Assembly (NCBI RefSeq): GCF_937616625.2
Contig: NC_065572.1
Coordinates: forward strand, 43,861,653 to 43,925,652
DNA from: Mercurialis annua
Lineage: Eukaryota > Streptophyta > Magnoliopsida > Malpighiales > Euphorbiaceae
Direction: 5' to 3'
Length of the DNA stretch: 64,000 nt
Below the pieces are notes generated by a model that was given only the letters and a program-made list of their open reading frames with translations, was not told where the DNA came from and did no database searches. A program made the translations under genes and the position numbers. Below, piece by piece: positions 12,601-24,885 of the stretch (positions are counted from its first letter, which is position 1; every line of letters starts with the position of its first letter).

Positions 12601-13916
12601 GTAACATTTGGCTTAAATTGCTAAAAAGATAAAACGCTTTGATTTGTTTCGTAACGTTTGTAAAGGTTTTGCTTAAATTGCTAAAAAGGTGAAACGCTTG
12701 GATTTGTTTCGTAACATTTGTAAACGTTTGGCTTAAATTGCTAAAAAGGTGAAACATTTGGATTTATTTCGTAACGTTTGTAAACGTTTGGCTAAAATTG
12801 CTAAAAAGGTGAAACGCTTGGTTTTATTTCGTAAAGTTTTTAAGGGTTTTGCTTAAATCGCTAAAAATGTGAAACATTTGGATTTTTTTCGTAACTTTTT
12901 AAACGTTTGGTTTTGTTTCATAACGTTTGTAAACGTTTGGCTTAAATCGCTAAAAAGGTGAAACGTTTGGATTTGTTTCGTAACGTTTGTAAATGTTTGG
13001 AGTAAATCGCTGAAAAGGTGAAACGTTTGGATTTGTTTCGTCACGTTTGTAAACGTTTGGATTAAATCACTAAAAAGGTGGAATATTTGGATTTGTTTCT
13101 TAACGTTTGTAAACGTTTGGCTTAAATTGCTAAATAGGTGGAACACTTTGATTTGTTTCGTAACGTTTGTAAACGTTTGGCTCAAATTGCTAAAAAGGTG
13201 AAACGTTTGGATTTGTTTCTTAACATTTGTAAATGTTTGGCTCAAATTGCTAAAAAGGTGAAACGTTTGGATTTGTTTCGTAACGTTTGTAAACATTTGG
13301 CTTAAATAGCTAAAAAGGTGAAACGTTTGGATTAGTTTCATAAAGTTTGTAAAGGTTTGGCTTAAATTGCTAAAAAGGTTAAACGCTTAGATTACTTTCG
13401 TAACGTTTGTAAACGTTTGGCTTAAATTGCTAAAAAGGTGAAACGCTTAGATTTGTTTTGTAATGTTTGTATACGTTTGGTTTAAATTTCTAAAAAGGTG
13501 AGACACTTGATTTTGTTTCGTAACGTTTGTAAACGTTTGGCTTAAATCTCTAAAAACGTGAAACGTTTGGATTTGTTTCGTAATGTTTGTAAACGTTTGG
13601 CTTAAATCGCTGAAAAGGTGAAACGTTTGGATTTGTTTCGTAAGGTTTGTTAACATTTGGCTTGAATCGCTAAAAAAGTAAAACACTTGGATTTTTTTCG
13701 TTACGTTTGTAGCCGTTTGGCTTAAATTACTAAAAAGGTGAAACATTTGGTTTTTTTTCGTAAAGTTTGTAAATGTTCGGCTTAAATCGCTAAAAAGGTG
13801 AAACATTTGGATTTGTTTCGTAACGTTTGTAAACATTTGGCTTATAATGCTAAAAAGGTGAAACGTTTGTATTTGTTTCGTAACGTTTGCAAACGTTTGA
13901 CTTAAATCGCTACGAA
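9673..13916. repeat. Satellite 1 higher-order repeat, copy 3 (4244 bp)
   Basis: Forward arm to 11353, reverse arm 11354 to about 13912. Compared with copies 1 and 2 it carries about 20 extra bp (GGTTTTGTTTCATAACGTTT) near 12908, also present in copy 4. Its forward arm shares rare variants with copy 2, whereas the far part of its reverse arm shares variants with copy 4. Confidence 0.93.
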
Positions 13917-16900
13917 ACTGATCCAAACGTTTACAAACGTTACGAAACAAAACCAACGTTTTATTTTTTTAGCGATTTAAGCCAAATGTTTACAAACGTT
14001 ACGAAATAAAACCAAACATTTCACCTTTTTAGCGATTTAAGCCTAACTTTTACAAACGTTACTAAAAAAAATCAAAACGTTTCACCTTTTTAGCGATTTA
14101 AGCCAACCGTTTACAAACGTTACGAAACAAATCCAAACGTTTAACCTTTTTAGCGATTTAAGCCAAACGTTTACAAACGTAACGAAACAAAACCAAACAT
14201 TTCACCTTTTTAGTGATTTAAGCCAAACGTTTACAAACGTTACGGACAACACCAAACGTTTAAAATGTTATGAAACAAAACCAAACGTATAAAATGTTAC
14301 GAACAACACCAAACGTTTCCCTATTTTAGTGATTTAAGCCAAATGTTTATAAACGTTACGAAACAAAACCAAATGTTTGTAAATGTTACGAAACAAATCT
14401 AAACGTTTGACATTTTTAGTGATTTAAACCAAATGTTTAAAACCTTATGAAACAAATCCAAACATTTCATCTTTTTAGTGATTGAAGCAAAACGTTTACA
14501 AACGTTACGAAACAAATCCAAACGTTTCACCTTTTTAGCGATTTAAGGCAAACATTTACGAACGTTATGGAATAAAAACCAAGCGTTTCACCTTTTTAGT
14601 AATATAAGCCAAACGTATACAAACGTAACGAAACAAATCCAAGCTTTTTACCTTTTTAGCAATTTAAGTCAAACGTATACAAACGTTACGAAACAAATCT
14701 AAGCTTTTCACCTTTTTTAGCAATTTAAGCCAAACATATACAAATGCTATGAAACAAATCCAAACATTTCACCTTCTTAGCGATTTAAGCCAAACGTTTA
14801 CAAGCGCTACGAAACAAATCCAAACATTTCCCCTTTTTAGCGATTTAAGCCAAACGTTTACAAACGATACGAAAAAAATCCAAAGGTTTCGCATTTTTAG
14901 CAATGTAAGCAAACATTTAGAAACGTTACGAAACAAATCCTAGCGTTTCACCTTTTTAACAATTTAAGCCAAACGTTTACAAATATTACGAAACAAATCC
15001 AAGCGTTTCACCTTTTTAGAAATTTAAAACAAACGTTTACAAACGATACGTAAAAAATCTAAACGTTTCGCCTTTTTAGCGATTTAAGCCAAACGTTTAC
15101 AAAGGTTTTGAAACAAATACAAATGTTTCACCTTTATAGCAATTTAAGCCAAGCGTTTACAAACGTTACGAAACAAATCCAAGTGTCTCACCTATTTAGC
15201 AATTTAAGCCAAATGATTACAAACGTTTCAAAACAAATCCAAGCGTTTCACCTTTTTAGCAATTTAAGCCAAACGTTTAGAAACGTTACGAAACATATCC
15301 ACGTGTTTGACTTTTATAACAATTTAAACCAAACGTTTACAAACGTTACGAAACAAATCCAAACGTTTCGCCTTCATAGCAATTTACAACAAACGTTTAC
15401 AAACGTTACGAAACAAAACCAAACGTTTCACCTTTTTAGCGATTTAAGCCGAACGTTAACAAACGTTACGAAAATAATTTAATCGTTTCCCCATTTTAGC
15501 GAATTAAGCCAAACGTTTAAAACGTTACGAAACAAATCCAAGTGTCTCACCTATTTAGAAATTGAAGCCAAACCTTTACAAACGATACGAAACAAATCGC
15601 TAAAAAGGTGAAATGTTTGGATTTGTTTCGTAACGTTTTAAACGTTTCCCTTAAATCGCTGAAATAGGAAAATGTTTGGATTTGTTTCATAACGTTTGTA
15701 AACGTTTGGCTTAAATTGCTAAAAAGGTGAAATGCTTGGATTTGTTTTGTAACATTTGTAAACGATTGGCTTAAATTCCGAAAAATGTGAAACGCTTGGA
15801 TTTGTTTCGGAACGTTTGTAAACATTTTGCTTATATTGCTAAAAAGGTGAAACACTTTAGTTTGTTTTGAAACGTTTGTAAATGTTTGGCTTAAATTGAT
15901 AAAAAGGTGAAATGTTTTGTTTTGTTTCGTAATGTTTGTATACGTTCGGCTTAAATCGCTAAAAAGGTGAAACGTTTCGATTTCTTTCATAACGTTTGTA
16001 AGCGTTTGGCTTAAATTGCTAAAAAGGTGAAACGCTTGGATTTGTTTCGTGACGTTTGTAAACGCTTGGTTTAAATTACTAAAACGCTTGGATTTGTTTT
16101 GTAACATTTGTAAACGTTTGGCTTAAATTGATAAAAAGGTGAAATGCTTGGTTTTGTTTCACAACGTAAAGGTTTGGCTTAAATTGCTAAAAATGTGAAA
16201 CGTTTGGACTCATTTCGTAACGTTTTAAGCGTTTCGTTTTGTTTCATAACGTTTGTAAACGTTTGGCTTAAATCGCTAAAAAGGGGAAACATTTGGATTT
16301 GTTTCGTAGCGTTTGTAAACGTTTCGCTTAAATCGCTAAAAAGGCAAAATGTTTGCATTTGTTTCGTAGTATTTGTAAACGTTTGGCTTAAATCTCTAAA
16401 AAGGTGAAGCATTTGAATTTGTTTCGTACCGTTTGTAAACGTTTCCCTTAAATCGCTAAAAATGTGTAACGTTTGGATTTGTTTTGTATCGTTTGTAAAC
16501 GTTTGGCTTAAATCGCTAAAAAGGTGAAACGTTTGGATTTGTTTCGTAACCTTTGTAAACATTTGGCTTAAATTTCTAAAAAGGTGAAACGCTTTGATTT
16601 GTTTCGTAACGTTTGTAAACATTTTGCTTAAATTGCTAAAACGGTGAAGCGTTTAGTTTTGTTTCGTAAAGTTTGTAAACATTTGGCTTAAATCGCTAAA
16701 ATGGGGAAACATTTGAACTTGTTTCGTAACGTTTGTAAACGTTTGGCTAAAATCGCTAAAAAGGTGAAACGTTTGGTTTTGTTTCGTAGCATTTGTAATC
16801 GTTCGGCTTAATTCGCTAAAAAGGTGAAACGTTTGGATTTGTTTCGTAACATTTGGCTTAAATTGCTAAAAAGATAAAACGCTTTGATTTGTTTCGTAAC

Positions 16901-18157
16901 GTTTGTAAAGGTTTTGCTTAAATTGCTAAAAAAGGTGAAACGCTTGGATTTGTTTCGTAACATTTGTAAACGTTTGGCTTAAATTGCTAAAAAGGTGAAA
17001 CATTTGGATTTATTTCGTAACGTTTGTAAACGTTTGGCTAAAATTGCTAAAAAGGTGAAACGCTTGGTTTTATTTCGTAAAGTTTTTAAGGGTTTTGCTT
17101 AAATCGCTAAAAATGTGAAACATTTGGATTTTTTTCGTAACTTTTTAAACGTTTGGTTTTGTTTCATAACGTTTGTAAACGTTTGGCTTAAATCGCTAAA
17201 AAGGTGAAACGTTTGGATTTGTTTCGTAACGTTTGTAAATGTTTGGAGTAAATCGCTAAAAAGGTGAAACGTTTGGATTTGTTTTGTCACGTTTGTAAAC
17301 GTTTGGATTAAATCACTAAAAAGGTGGAATATTTGGATTTGTTTCTTAACGTTTGTAAACGTTTGGCTTAAATTGCTAAATAGGTGGAACACTTTGATTT
17401 GTTTCGTAACGTTTGTAAACGTTTGGCTCAAATTGCTAAAAAGGTGAAACGATTGGATTTGTTTCTTAACATTTGTAAATGTTTGGCTCAAATTGCTAAA
17501 AAGGTGAAACGTTTGGATTTGTTTCGTAACGTTTGTAAACGTTTGGCTTAAATCGCTAAAAAGGTGAAACGTTTGGATTAGTTTCATAAAGTTTGTAAAG
17601 GTTTGGCTTAAATTGCTAAAAAGGTTAAACGCTTAGATTACTTTCGTAACGTTTGTAAACGTTTGGCTTAAATTGCTAAAAAGGTGAAACGCTTAGATTT
17701 GTTTTGTAATGTTTGTATACGTTTGGTTTAAATTTCTAAAAAGGTGAGACACTTGATTTTGTTTCGTAACGTTTGTAAACGTTTGGCTTAAATCTCTAAA
17801 AACGTGAAACGTTTGGATTTGTTTCGTAATGTTTGTAAACGTTTGGCTTAAATCGCTGAAAAGGTGAAACATTTGGATTTGTTTCGTAACGTTTGTTAAC
17901 ATTTGGCTTGAATCGCTAAAAAAGTAAAACGCTTGGATTTTTTTCGTTACGTTTGTAGCCGTTTGGCTTAAATTACTAAAAAGGTGAAACATTTGGTTTT
18001 TTTTTCGTAAAGTTTGTAAATGTTCGGCTTAAATCGCTAAAAAGGTGAAACATTTGGATTTGCTTCGTAACGTTTGTAAACATTTGGCTTATAATGCTAA
18101 AAAGGTGAAACGTTTGTATTTGTTTCGTAACGTTTGCAAACGTTTGACTTAAATCGC
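13917..18157. repeat. Satellite 1 higher-order repeat, copy 4 (about 4241 bp)
   Basis: Forward arm to 15598, reverse arm from 15599. At about 18157, where the other copies switch to forward orientation, this copy continues in reverse orientation (AAATCGCTAAAAAGGGG). It therefore preserves the ancestral right flank of the amplified segment. Confidence 0.9.
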
Positions 18158-21100
18158 TAAAAAGGGGAAAAGTTTGTATTTGTTTCGTAACTGTTGTAAA
18201 CATTTGGCTTAAATCGCTAAAAAGGGGAAACGTTTGGATTTTTTTCGTATCGTTTGTAAACTTTTTGTTTAAATTGCTAAAAAGGCAAAACGCTTGGATT
18301 TGTTTCGTAGCGTCTGTAAACGTTTGGCTTAAATTGCTAAAGAGGGGAAACGCTTGGATTTTTTTCGTTACGTTTGTAAACGTTTGGCTTAAATTGCAGA
18401 CATGTTTGGATTTGTTTCGTAACGTTAGTAAACATTTGGTTTTGTTTCGTAACGTTTGTAAACGTTCGGCTTAAATCTCTAAAAAGGTGGAACGTTTGGA
18501 TCTGTTTCCTAACGTTTGTAAATATGTTGCTTAAATTCTTATAAAGGTGAAACGCTTGGATTTGTTTCGTATTGTTTGTAATAGTTTGGCATAAATCGCT
18601 AAAAAGGGGAAAGGTTTGTATTTGTTTCGTAACTGTTGTAAACGTTTTGCTTAAATCGCTAAAAAGGGGAAACGTTTGGATTTGTTTCATAACGTTTGTA
18701 AACGTTTGGCTTAAATCGCTAAAAAGGTGAAACGCTTGATTTGTTTCGTAACGTTTGTAAGGGTTTGGCTTAAGTTGCTAAAAAGGTGAAACGCTTGCAT
18801 TTGTTTCGTATCGTTTGTAACGGTTTGGCTTAAATTGCTAAAAAGTTGAAACTCTTGGATTTGTTTCGTAATGTTTATATACGTTTGGCTTAAGTTGATA
18901 AAAAGGTGAAATGATTGGATTTGTTTCGTAACGTTTGTAAACGTTTGGCTTAAGTGGCTAAAAAGGTGAAATGCTTGGATTTTTTTCGTAACCCTTGTAA
19001 ACGTTTGATTTAAATCGCTAAAAAGGTGAAACGTTTAGATTTGTTTTGTAACGTTTGTAAACGTTGGCCTACATCGCTAAAAAGGTGAAACGTTTGGATT
19101 TGTTTCGTAACGTTTGTAGACGTTTGGCTTAAATCGCTAGCAAGGGGAAAGGGTTGGATTTGTTTCGTAAGGTTTGTAAACGTTTGGCTTAAATCGCTAA
19201 TATGGGGAAACGTTTGGATTTGTTTCGTAACGTTTGTAAACGTTTGTCTTAAATCGCTAAAAAGGTGAAACGCTTGGATTTGTTTCGTAACGTTTGTAAG
19301 GGTTTGGCTTAAGTTGCTAAAAAGGTGAAACGCTTGGATTTGTTTCGTATCGTTTGTAAAGGTTTGGCTTAAATTGCAAAAAAGGTGAAACGCTTGGATT
19401 TGTTTCGTAACGTTTGTCTTAAATCGCTAAAAAGGTTAAACGTTTGGATTTGTTTCGTAATATCTGTAAACGTTTGGCTTAAATCGCTACAAAGGGGAAA
19501 CACTTGGATTTGTTTAGTAACGTCGGTAAACGTTTGGCTTAAATTGCTAAAAAGGTGAAACGCTTGGATTTTTGTCGTTATGTTTGTAAACGTTTAGCTT
19601 AAATTGCTAAAAAAAGTGAAACGTTTGGATTTGTTTCGTAACGTTTGTAAAATTTTGACTTCAATCTCTAAAAAGGTGAAATGTTTGGAATTTATTCGTA
19701 ACGTTTGTAAACGTTTGGCTTAAATCGCTAAAAAGGGGAAACATTTTAAATGTTTGGCTTAAATCGCTAAAATGGGGAAACGTTTGCATTTGTTTCGTAG
19801 CGTTTGTAAACGTTCGGCTTATATCGCTAAAAAGGTGAAACGTTTGGTTTTGTTTCGTAAAGTTTGTAAACGTTCGGCTTAAATCGCTAAAAAGGTGGAA
19901 CATTTGGATCTGTTTCCTAACGTTTGTAAATGTTTCGCTTAAATTTCTATAAAGGTGAAACGCCTGGATTAATTTGATAATGTTTGTAAACATTTGGCTT
20001 AAATTGCTAAAAAGGCGAAACTCTTGGATTTGTTTCGTAACGTTTGTATACGTTTGGTTTTGTTTCGTAACGTTTGGATTTGTTTCATATCGTTTTTAAA
20101 CGTTTTGCTTAAATCCCTAAAAAGGTGAAACGTTTGGATTTGTTTCGTAACGTTTGCAAACATTTGGCTTGAATCGCTAAAAAGGTAAAACGGTTGGATT
20201 TTTTTCGCTACGTTTGGTTTAAATTACTAAAAAGATGAAACATTTGGTTTTTTTCGTAACGTTTGTAAACGTTCGGCTTAAATCGCTAAAAAGTTGAAAC
20301 GTTTGGATTTGTTTCGTAACGTTTGTAAACATTGGCTTAAATCGCTAAAAAGGTGAAACATTTAGATTTGTTTCGTAACGTTTGTAAACGTTTGGCTTAA
20401 ATCGCTAAAAAGGGGAAAAGTTTGTATTTGTTTCGTAATTGTTGTAAACGTTTGGCTTAAATCACTAAAAAGGGGAAACGTTTGGATTTGTTTCGTAACG
20501 TTTGTAAACGTTTGGCTTAAATCGTTAAAAAGGTGAAACGTTTAGATTTATTTCGTAACGTTTGTGAACGTTTGGCCTAAATCGCCAAAAAGATGAAATG
20601 TTAGGATTTGTTTCGTATCGTTTGTAAACGTTTGGCTTAAATCGCTAAAAAGGGGAAACGTTTGGATTTGTTTCGTAGCGTTTGTAAACGTTTGGCTTAA
20701 ATCGCTAAAAAGGTAAAATGCTTGGATTTGTTTCGTAACCCTTGTAAACGTTTAGCTTAAATCGCTAAAAAGGTGAAACGTTTAGATTTGTTTCGTAACG
20801 TTTGTAAACGTTTGGCTTAAATCGCTAAAAAGGAGAAACGTTTGGATTTATTTCGTAAATTTTGTAAACGTTTGGCTTAAATCGCTAAAAAGGGGAAACG
20901 CTTGGATTTGTTTCATAACGTCTGTAAAAGTCTGGCTTAAATTGCTAAAAATGTGAAACGCTTGGATTTTTATCGTTACGTTTGTAAACGTTTGGCTTTA
21001 ATAGCTAAAAAAGTGAAACGTTTGGATTTGTTTCGTAACGTTTGTAAACTTTTGACTTCAATCTCTAAAAAGGTGAAACGTTTGGAATTTATTCGTAACG

Positions 21101-22762
21101 TTTGAAAATGTTTGGCTTAAATCGCTAAAAAGGGGAAACATTTTAAATGTTTGGCTTAAATCGCTAAAATGAGGAAACGTTTGGATTTGTTTCGTAGCGT
21201 TTGTAAACGTTTGGCTTAAATCGCTAAAAAGGTGAAACATTTGGTTTTGTTTCGTAACGTTTGTAAACGTTCGGCTTAAATCGCTAATAAGCTGGAACGT
21301 TTGGATCTGTTTCCTAACGTTTGTAAATGTTTCGCTTAAATTTCTATAAAGGTTTCGCTTGGATTTATTTCATAACATTTGTAAACGTTTGGCTTAAATT
21401 GCTAAAATGGCGAAACTCTTGGATTTGTTTCGTAACGTTTATAAACGTTTGGTTTTGCTTCATAACGTTTGGATTTGTTTTGTATCGCTTTTAAACGTTT
21501 TGCTTAAATCGCTAAAAAGGTGAAACATTTGGATTTGTTTCGTAACGTTTGTAAACATTTGGCTTGAATCAGTAAAAAGGTAAAACGCTTGGATTTGTTT
21601 CACTACGTTTGTAACAGTTTGGCTTAAATTACTAAAAAGATGAAACATTTGATTTTTTTTTCGTAACGTTTGTAAACGTTCGGCTTAAATCGCTAAAAAG
21701 TTGAAACGTTTGGATTTGTTTCGTAACGTTTGTAAACATTTGGCTTAAATCGCTAAAAATGTGAAACATTTGGATTTGTTTCATAACGTTTGTAAACGTT
21801 TGGCTTAAATCGCTAAAAAGGGGAAAAGTTTGTATTTATTTCGTAACTATTGTAAACCTTTGGCTTAAATCTCTAAAAAGGGGAAACGTTTGGATTTGTT
21901 TCGTAACGTTTGTTAACGTTTGGCTTAAATCGCTAAAAAGGGGAAACGTTTGGATTTATTTCGTAACGTTTGTAAATGTTTGGCTTAAACCGCTAATATG
22001 GGGAAACGTTTGGATTTGTTTTGTACCGCTTGTAAACGTCGCCTTAAATCACTAAAAAGGTAAAACGTTTTGATTTGTTTCGCAACGTTTAGCTTAAATC
22101 TCTAAAAAGGGGAAATGTTTGGATTTGTTTCGTAATGTTTGTAAATGTTTGGCTTAAATTGCAAAAAAGGGGAAACGTTTGAATTTGTTTCATAGTGTTT
22201 GTAAACGTTTGGATTAAATCACTAAAAATGTGAAACGCTTGGATTTGTTTCATAATGTTTGTAAACTTTTGGCTTAAGTTGCTAAAAAGGTGAAACATTT
22301 GGATTTGTTTCGTAATGTTTGTAAACGTTTGGCTTAAATTTCTAAAAAGGTGAAACGCTTGGATTTGTTTCGTAATGTTTGTAAACGTTTGGCTTAAGTT
22401 TCTAAAAAGGTGAAACGCTTGGATTTGTTTTGTAACGTTTGTAACGTTTGGCTTAAGTCGCTAAAAAAGTGAAACGCTTGGATTTGTTTCGTAACCCTTG
22501 TAAACATTTGGCTTAAATCGCTAAAAAGGTGAAACGTTTGGATTTGTTTCGTAACGTTTGTCAACATTTTGCTTAAATCGCTAAAAAGGTGAAACGTTTG
22601 GATTTGTTTTGTAGCGTTTGTAAACGTTTGGCTTCAATCGTCAAAAAGGCGAAACTTTTGAATTTGTTTCTTAATGTTTGTAAACTTTTGAATTTGTTTC
22701 TTAATGTTTGTAAACTTTTGAATTTGTTTCTTAACGTTTGTAAACGTTTGGCTTAAATTGCT
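18158..22762 (-). repeat. Satellite 1, reverse monomers, with ~1.4-kb higher-order period
   Basis: All monomers are in reverse orientation (GGCTTAAATCGCTAAAAAGG type). A rare variant GGATCTGTTTCC recurs at about 18499, 19907 and 21303. A shortened monomer (AACATTTTAAATGTTTGGC) recurs at about 19740 and 21138. Together these define an older, more diverged higher-order period of about 1.4 kb. A 30-bp half-unit is triplicated near 22665-22745. No gene. Confidence 0.88.
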
Positions 22763-24156
22763 ACGAAACAAATCCAAATGTTTCCCTATTTTAGCGATTT
22801 AAGCCAAACGTTTAAAATGTTCCCCCTTTTTAGAAATTTAAACCAAACGTCAACAAACGATACTAAACAAATCCAAATGTTTTACCTGTTTAGCAATTTC
22901 AGCTAAATGTTTACAAACGTTACGAAAACAAATCCAAACGATTCACCTTTTTTGCTATTTAAGCCAAACGTTTACAAACATTACAAAACAAATCGAAAGT
23001 TTCACCTTTTTTACAATTTAAGTCAAACGTTTACAAACGTTACAAAAAATATCCAAACATTTTACCTTTTTAGCAATTTAAGCCAAACGTTTATAAAACT
23101 TACAAACAAAATTACGAAACAAATCCAAACGTTTCATCTTTTTAGCAATTAAAGTCAAACGTTACGCAACAAAACAAACATTTAACATTTTTTGCAATTT
23201 TAAACCAAATGTTTACAAACGTTACGAAACAAATCCAAACGTTTCACCTTTATAGCGATTTAAGCCAAACGTTTACAAACAATACGTTACAAATCCAAAT
23301 GTTTCACCTTTTTAGCAATTTAAGCCAAACGTTTACAAAGGTTACGAAACAAATCCAAACATTTCACCTTTTTAGCGATTAAAGCCAAGAGTTTCACCTT
23401 TTTAGCGATTTAAGGCAAACGTTTACAAACGTTACGAAACAAAACCAAACGTTTCACCTTTTTAGCATTTTAAGCCAAACGTTTATAAACGTTTATAAAT
23501 GGCCAAACGTTTACATTCGTTACGAAACAAATCCAAACGTTTCACCTTTTTAGAGATTTAAGCCAAATGCTACGAAAGAAAAACCAAACGTTTAAAACGT
23601 TACGAAACAAAACCAAACGTTTCACCTTTTCAGCGATTTAACCGAAACGTTTACAAACGTTACAAAACAAGACCAAACGTTTACAAACGTTACGAAACAA
23701 ATCCAAGCGTATAACCTTTTTAGCAATTTAAGTCAAACGTTTACAAACATTATGAAACAAATCCAAATGTTTCGTCTTTTTAGCAATTTAAGCCAAACGT
23801 CAACAAACGATATGAAACAAATCCAAATGTTTTACCTTTTTAGCAATTCAAGCCAAACGTTTACAAAAGTTACGAAACAAAACCAAACGTTTTACCTTTT
23901 TAGCGATTTAAGCAAAACGTTTACAAACGTTACAAAAATAAACCAAACGTTTACAAACGTTACAAAACAAATCCAACCGTGTCACCTTTTAGCAATTTAA
24001 GCCAAACGTTTACAAACGTTACGAAACAAATCCAGACGTTTCACCTTTTTAGCGATTTAAGCCAAACAATTACAAACTTTACGAAACAAATCCAAATGTT
24101 TCACCTTTTTATCAATATAAGCCAAACGTTTCCAAACGTTAAGAAAGAAATCCAAA
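22763..24156 (+). repeat. Satellite 1, forward monomers
   Basis: Forward monomers begin after a switch reading TTGCTA|CGAAACAAATCC. The block is more diverged and AT-richer than the 4.2-kb unit. It is paralogous to the start of the block at 30811. It ends at a switch reading ATCCAAACGGGGAAACATTT. Confidence 0.88.
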
Positions 24157-24650
24157 CGGGGAAACATTTTTGTTTCTTAACGTTTGTAAACGTTTTGCTT
24201 AAATTGCAAAAATGGGAAAACATTTCTTTTTGTTTCGTATAATTTGTAAACGTTTGGCTTAAATTGCTAAAAGGGGGAAATGTTTGTTTTTTTTTCGTAA
24301 CATTTGTAAACGTTTGGCTTCAATCGCTAAATAGGGGAAACGTTTGGATTTGTTTCATAACGTTTGTAGCGTTTGGCTTAAATAGCTAAACAAGTAAAAC
24401 ATTTGGATTTGTTTCGTAACGTTTATAAACGTCTGGCTTCAATCGCTAAAAAGGTGAAACGTTTGGTTTTGTTTCGTAACGTTTGTAAACATTTGGCTTA
24501 AAACGTTAAAAAAGTGAAACATTTGGATTTGTTTCGTAACGTTTTTAACTTTTGGCTTAAATCGTTAAAATGGGGAAACGTTTGGATTTATTTCGCAACG
24601 TTTGTAGACGTTTGGTTTCAATTGCTAAAAATGTGAAACGCTTAGATTTG
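24157..24650 (-). repeat. Satellite 1, reverse monomers
   Basis: Reverse monomers lie between switches at about 24156 and 24650. The right switch, GATTTGTTTTAGCAATTTAA, joins the TTTT of both orientations. The block and both switches recur at 36804-37118. Confidence 0.85.
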
Positions 24651-24885
24651 TTTTAGCAATTTAAGCCAGATGCTCTACATTACGAATCAAAACCAAACGT
24701 TCTACATTTTTAGCGATTTAAGCCAAACGTTTACAAACGTTATGAAACCAAACAAACGTTTACAACGTAACGAAACAAATCCAAACGTTTCACATTTTTA
24801 GCGATTTAAACCAAACGTTTACAAACGTTATGGAACAAAACCAAACGTTTCACATTTTTAGCGATTTAAGCCAAACATTTACAAG
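24651..24885 (+). repeat. Satellite 1, forward monomers (short block)
   Basis: About four forward monomers. The block ends at a switch reading ATTTACAAGCATTTGTATTC. It is paralogous to 37119-37352, including both boundaries. Confidence 0.85.
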
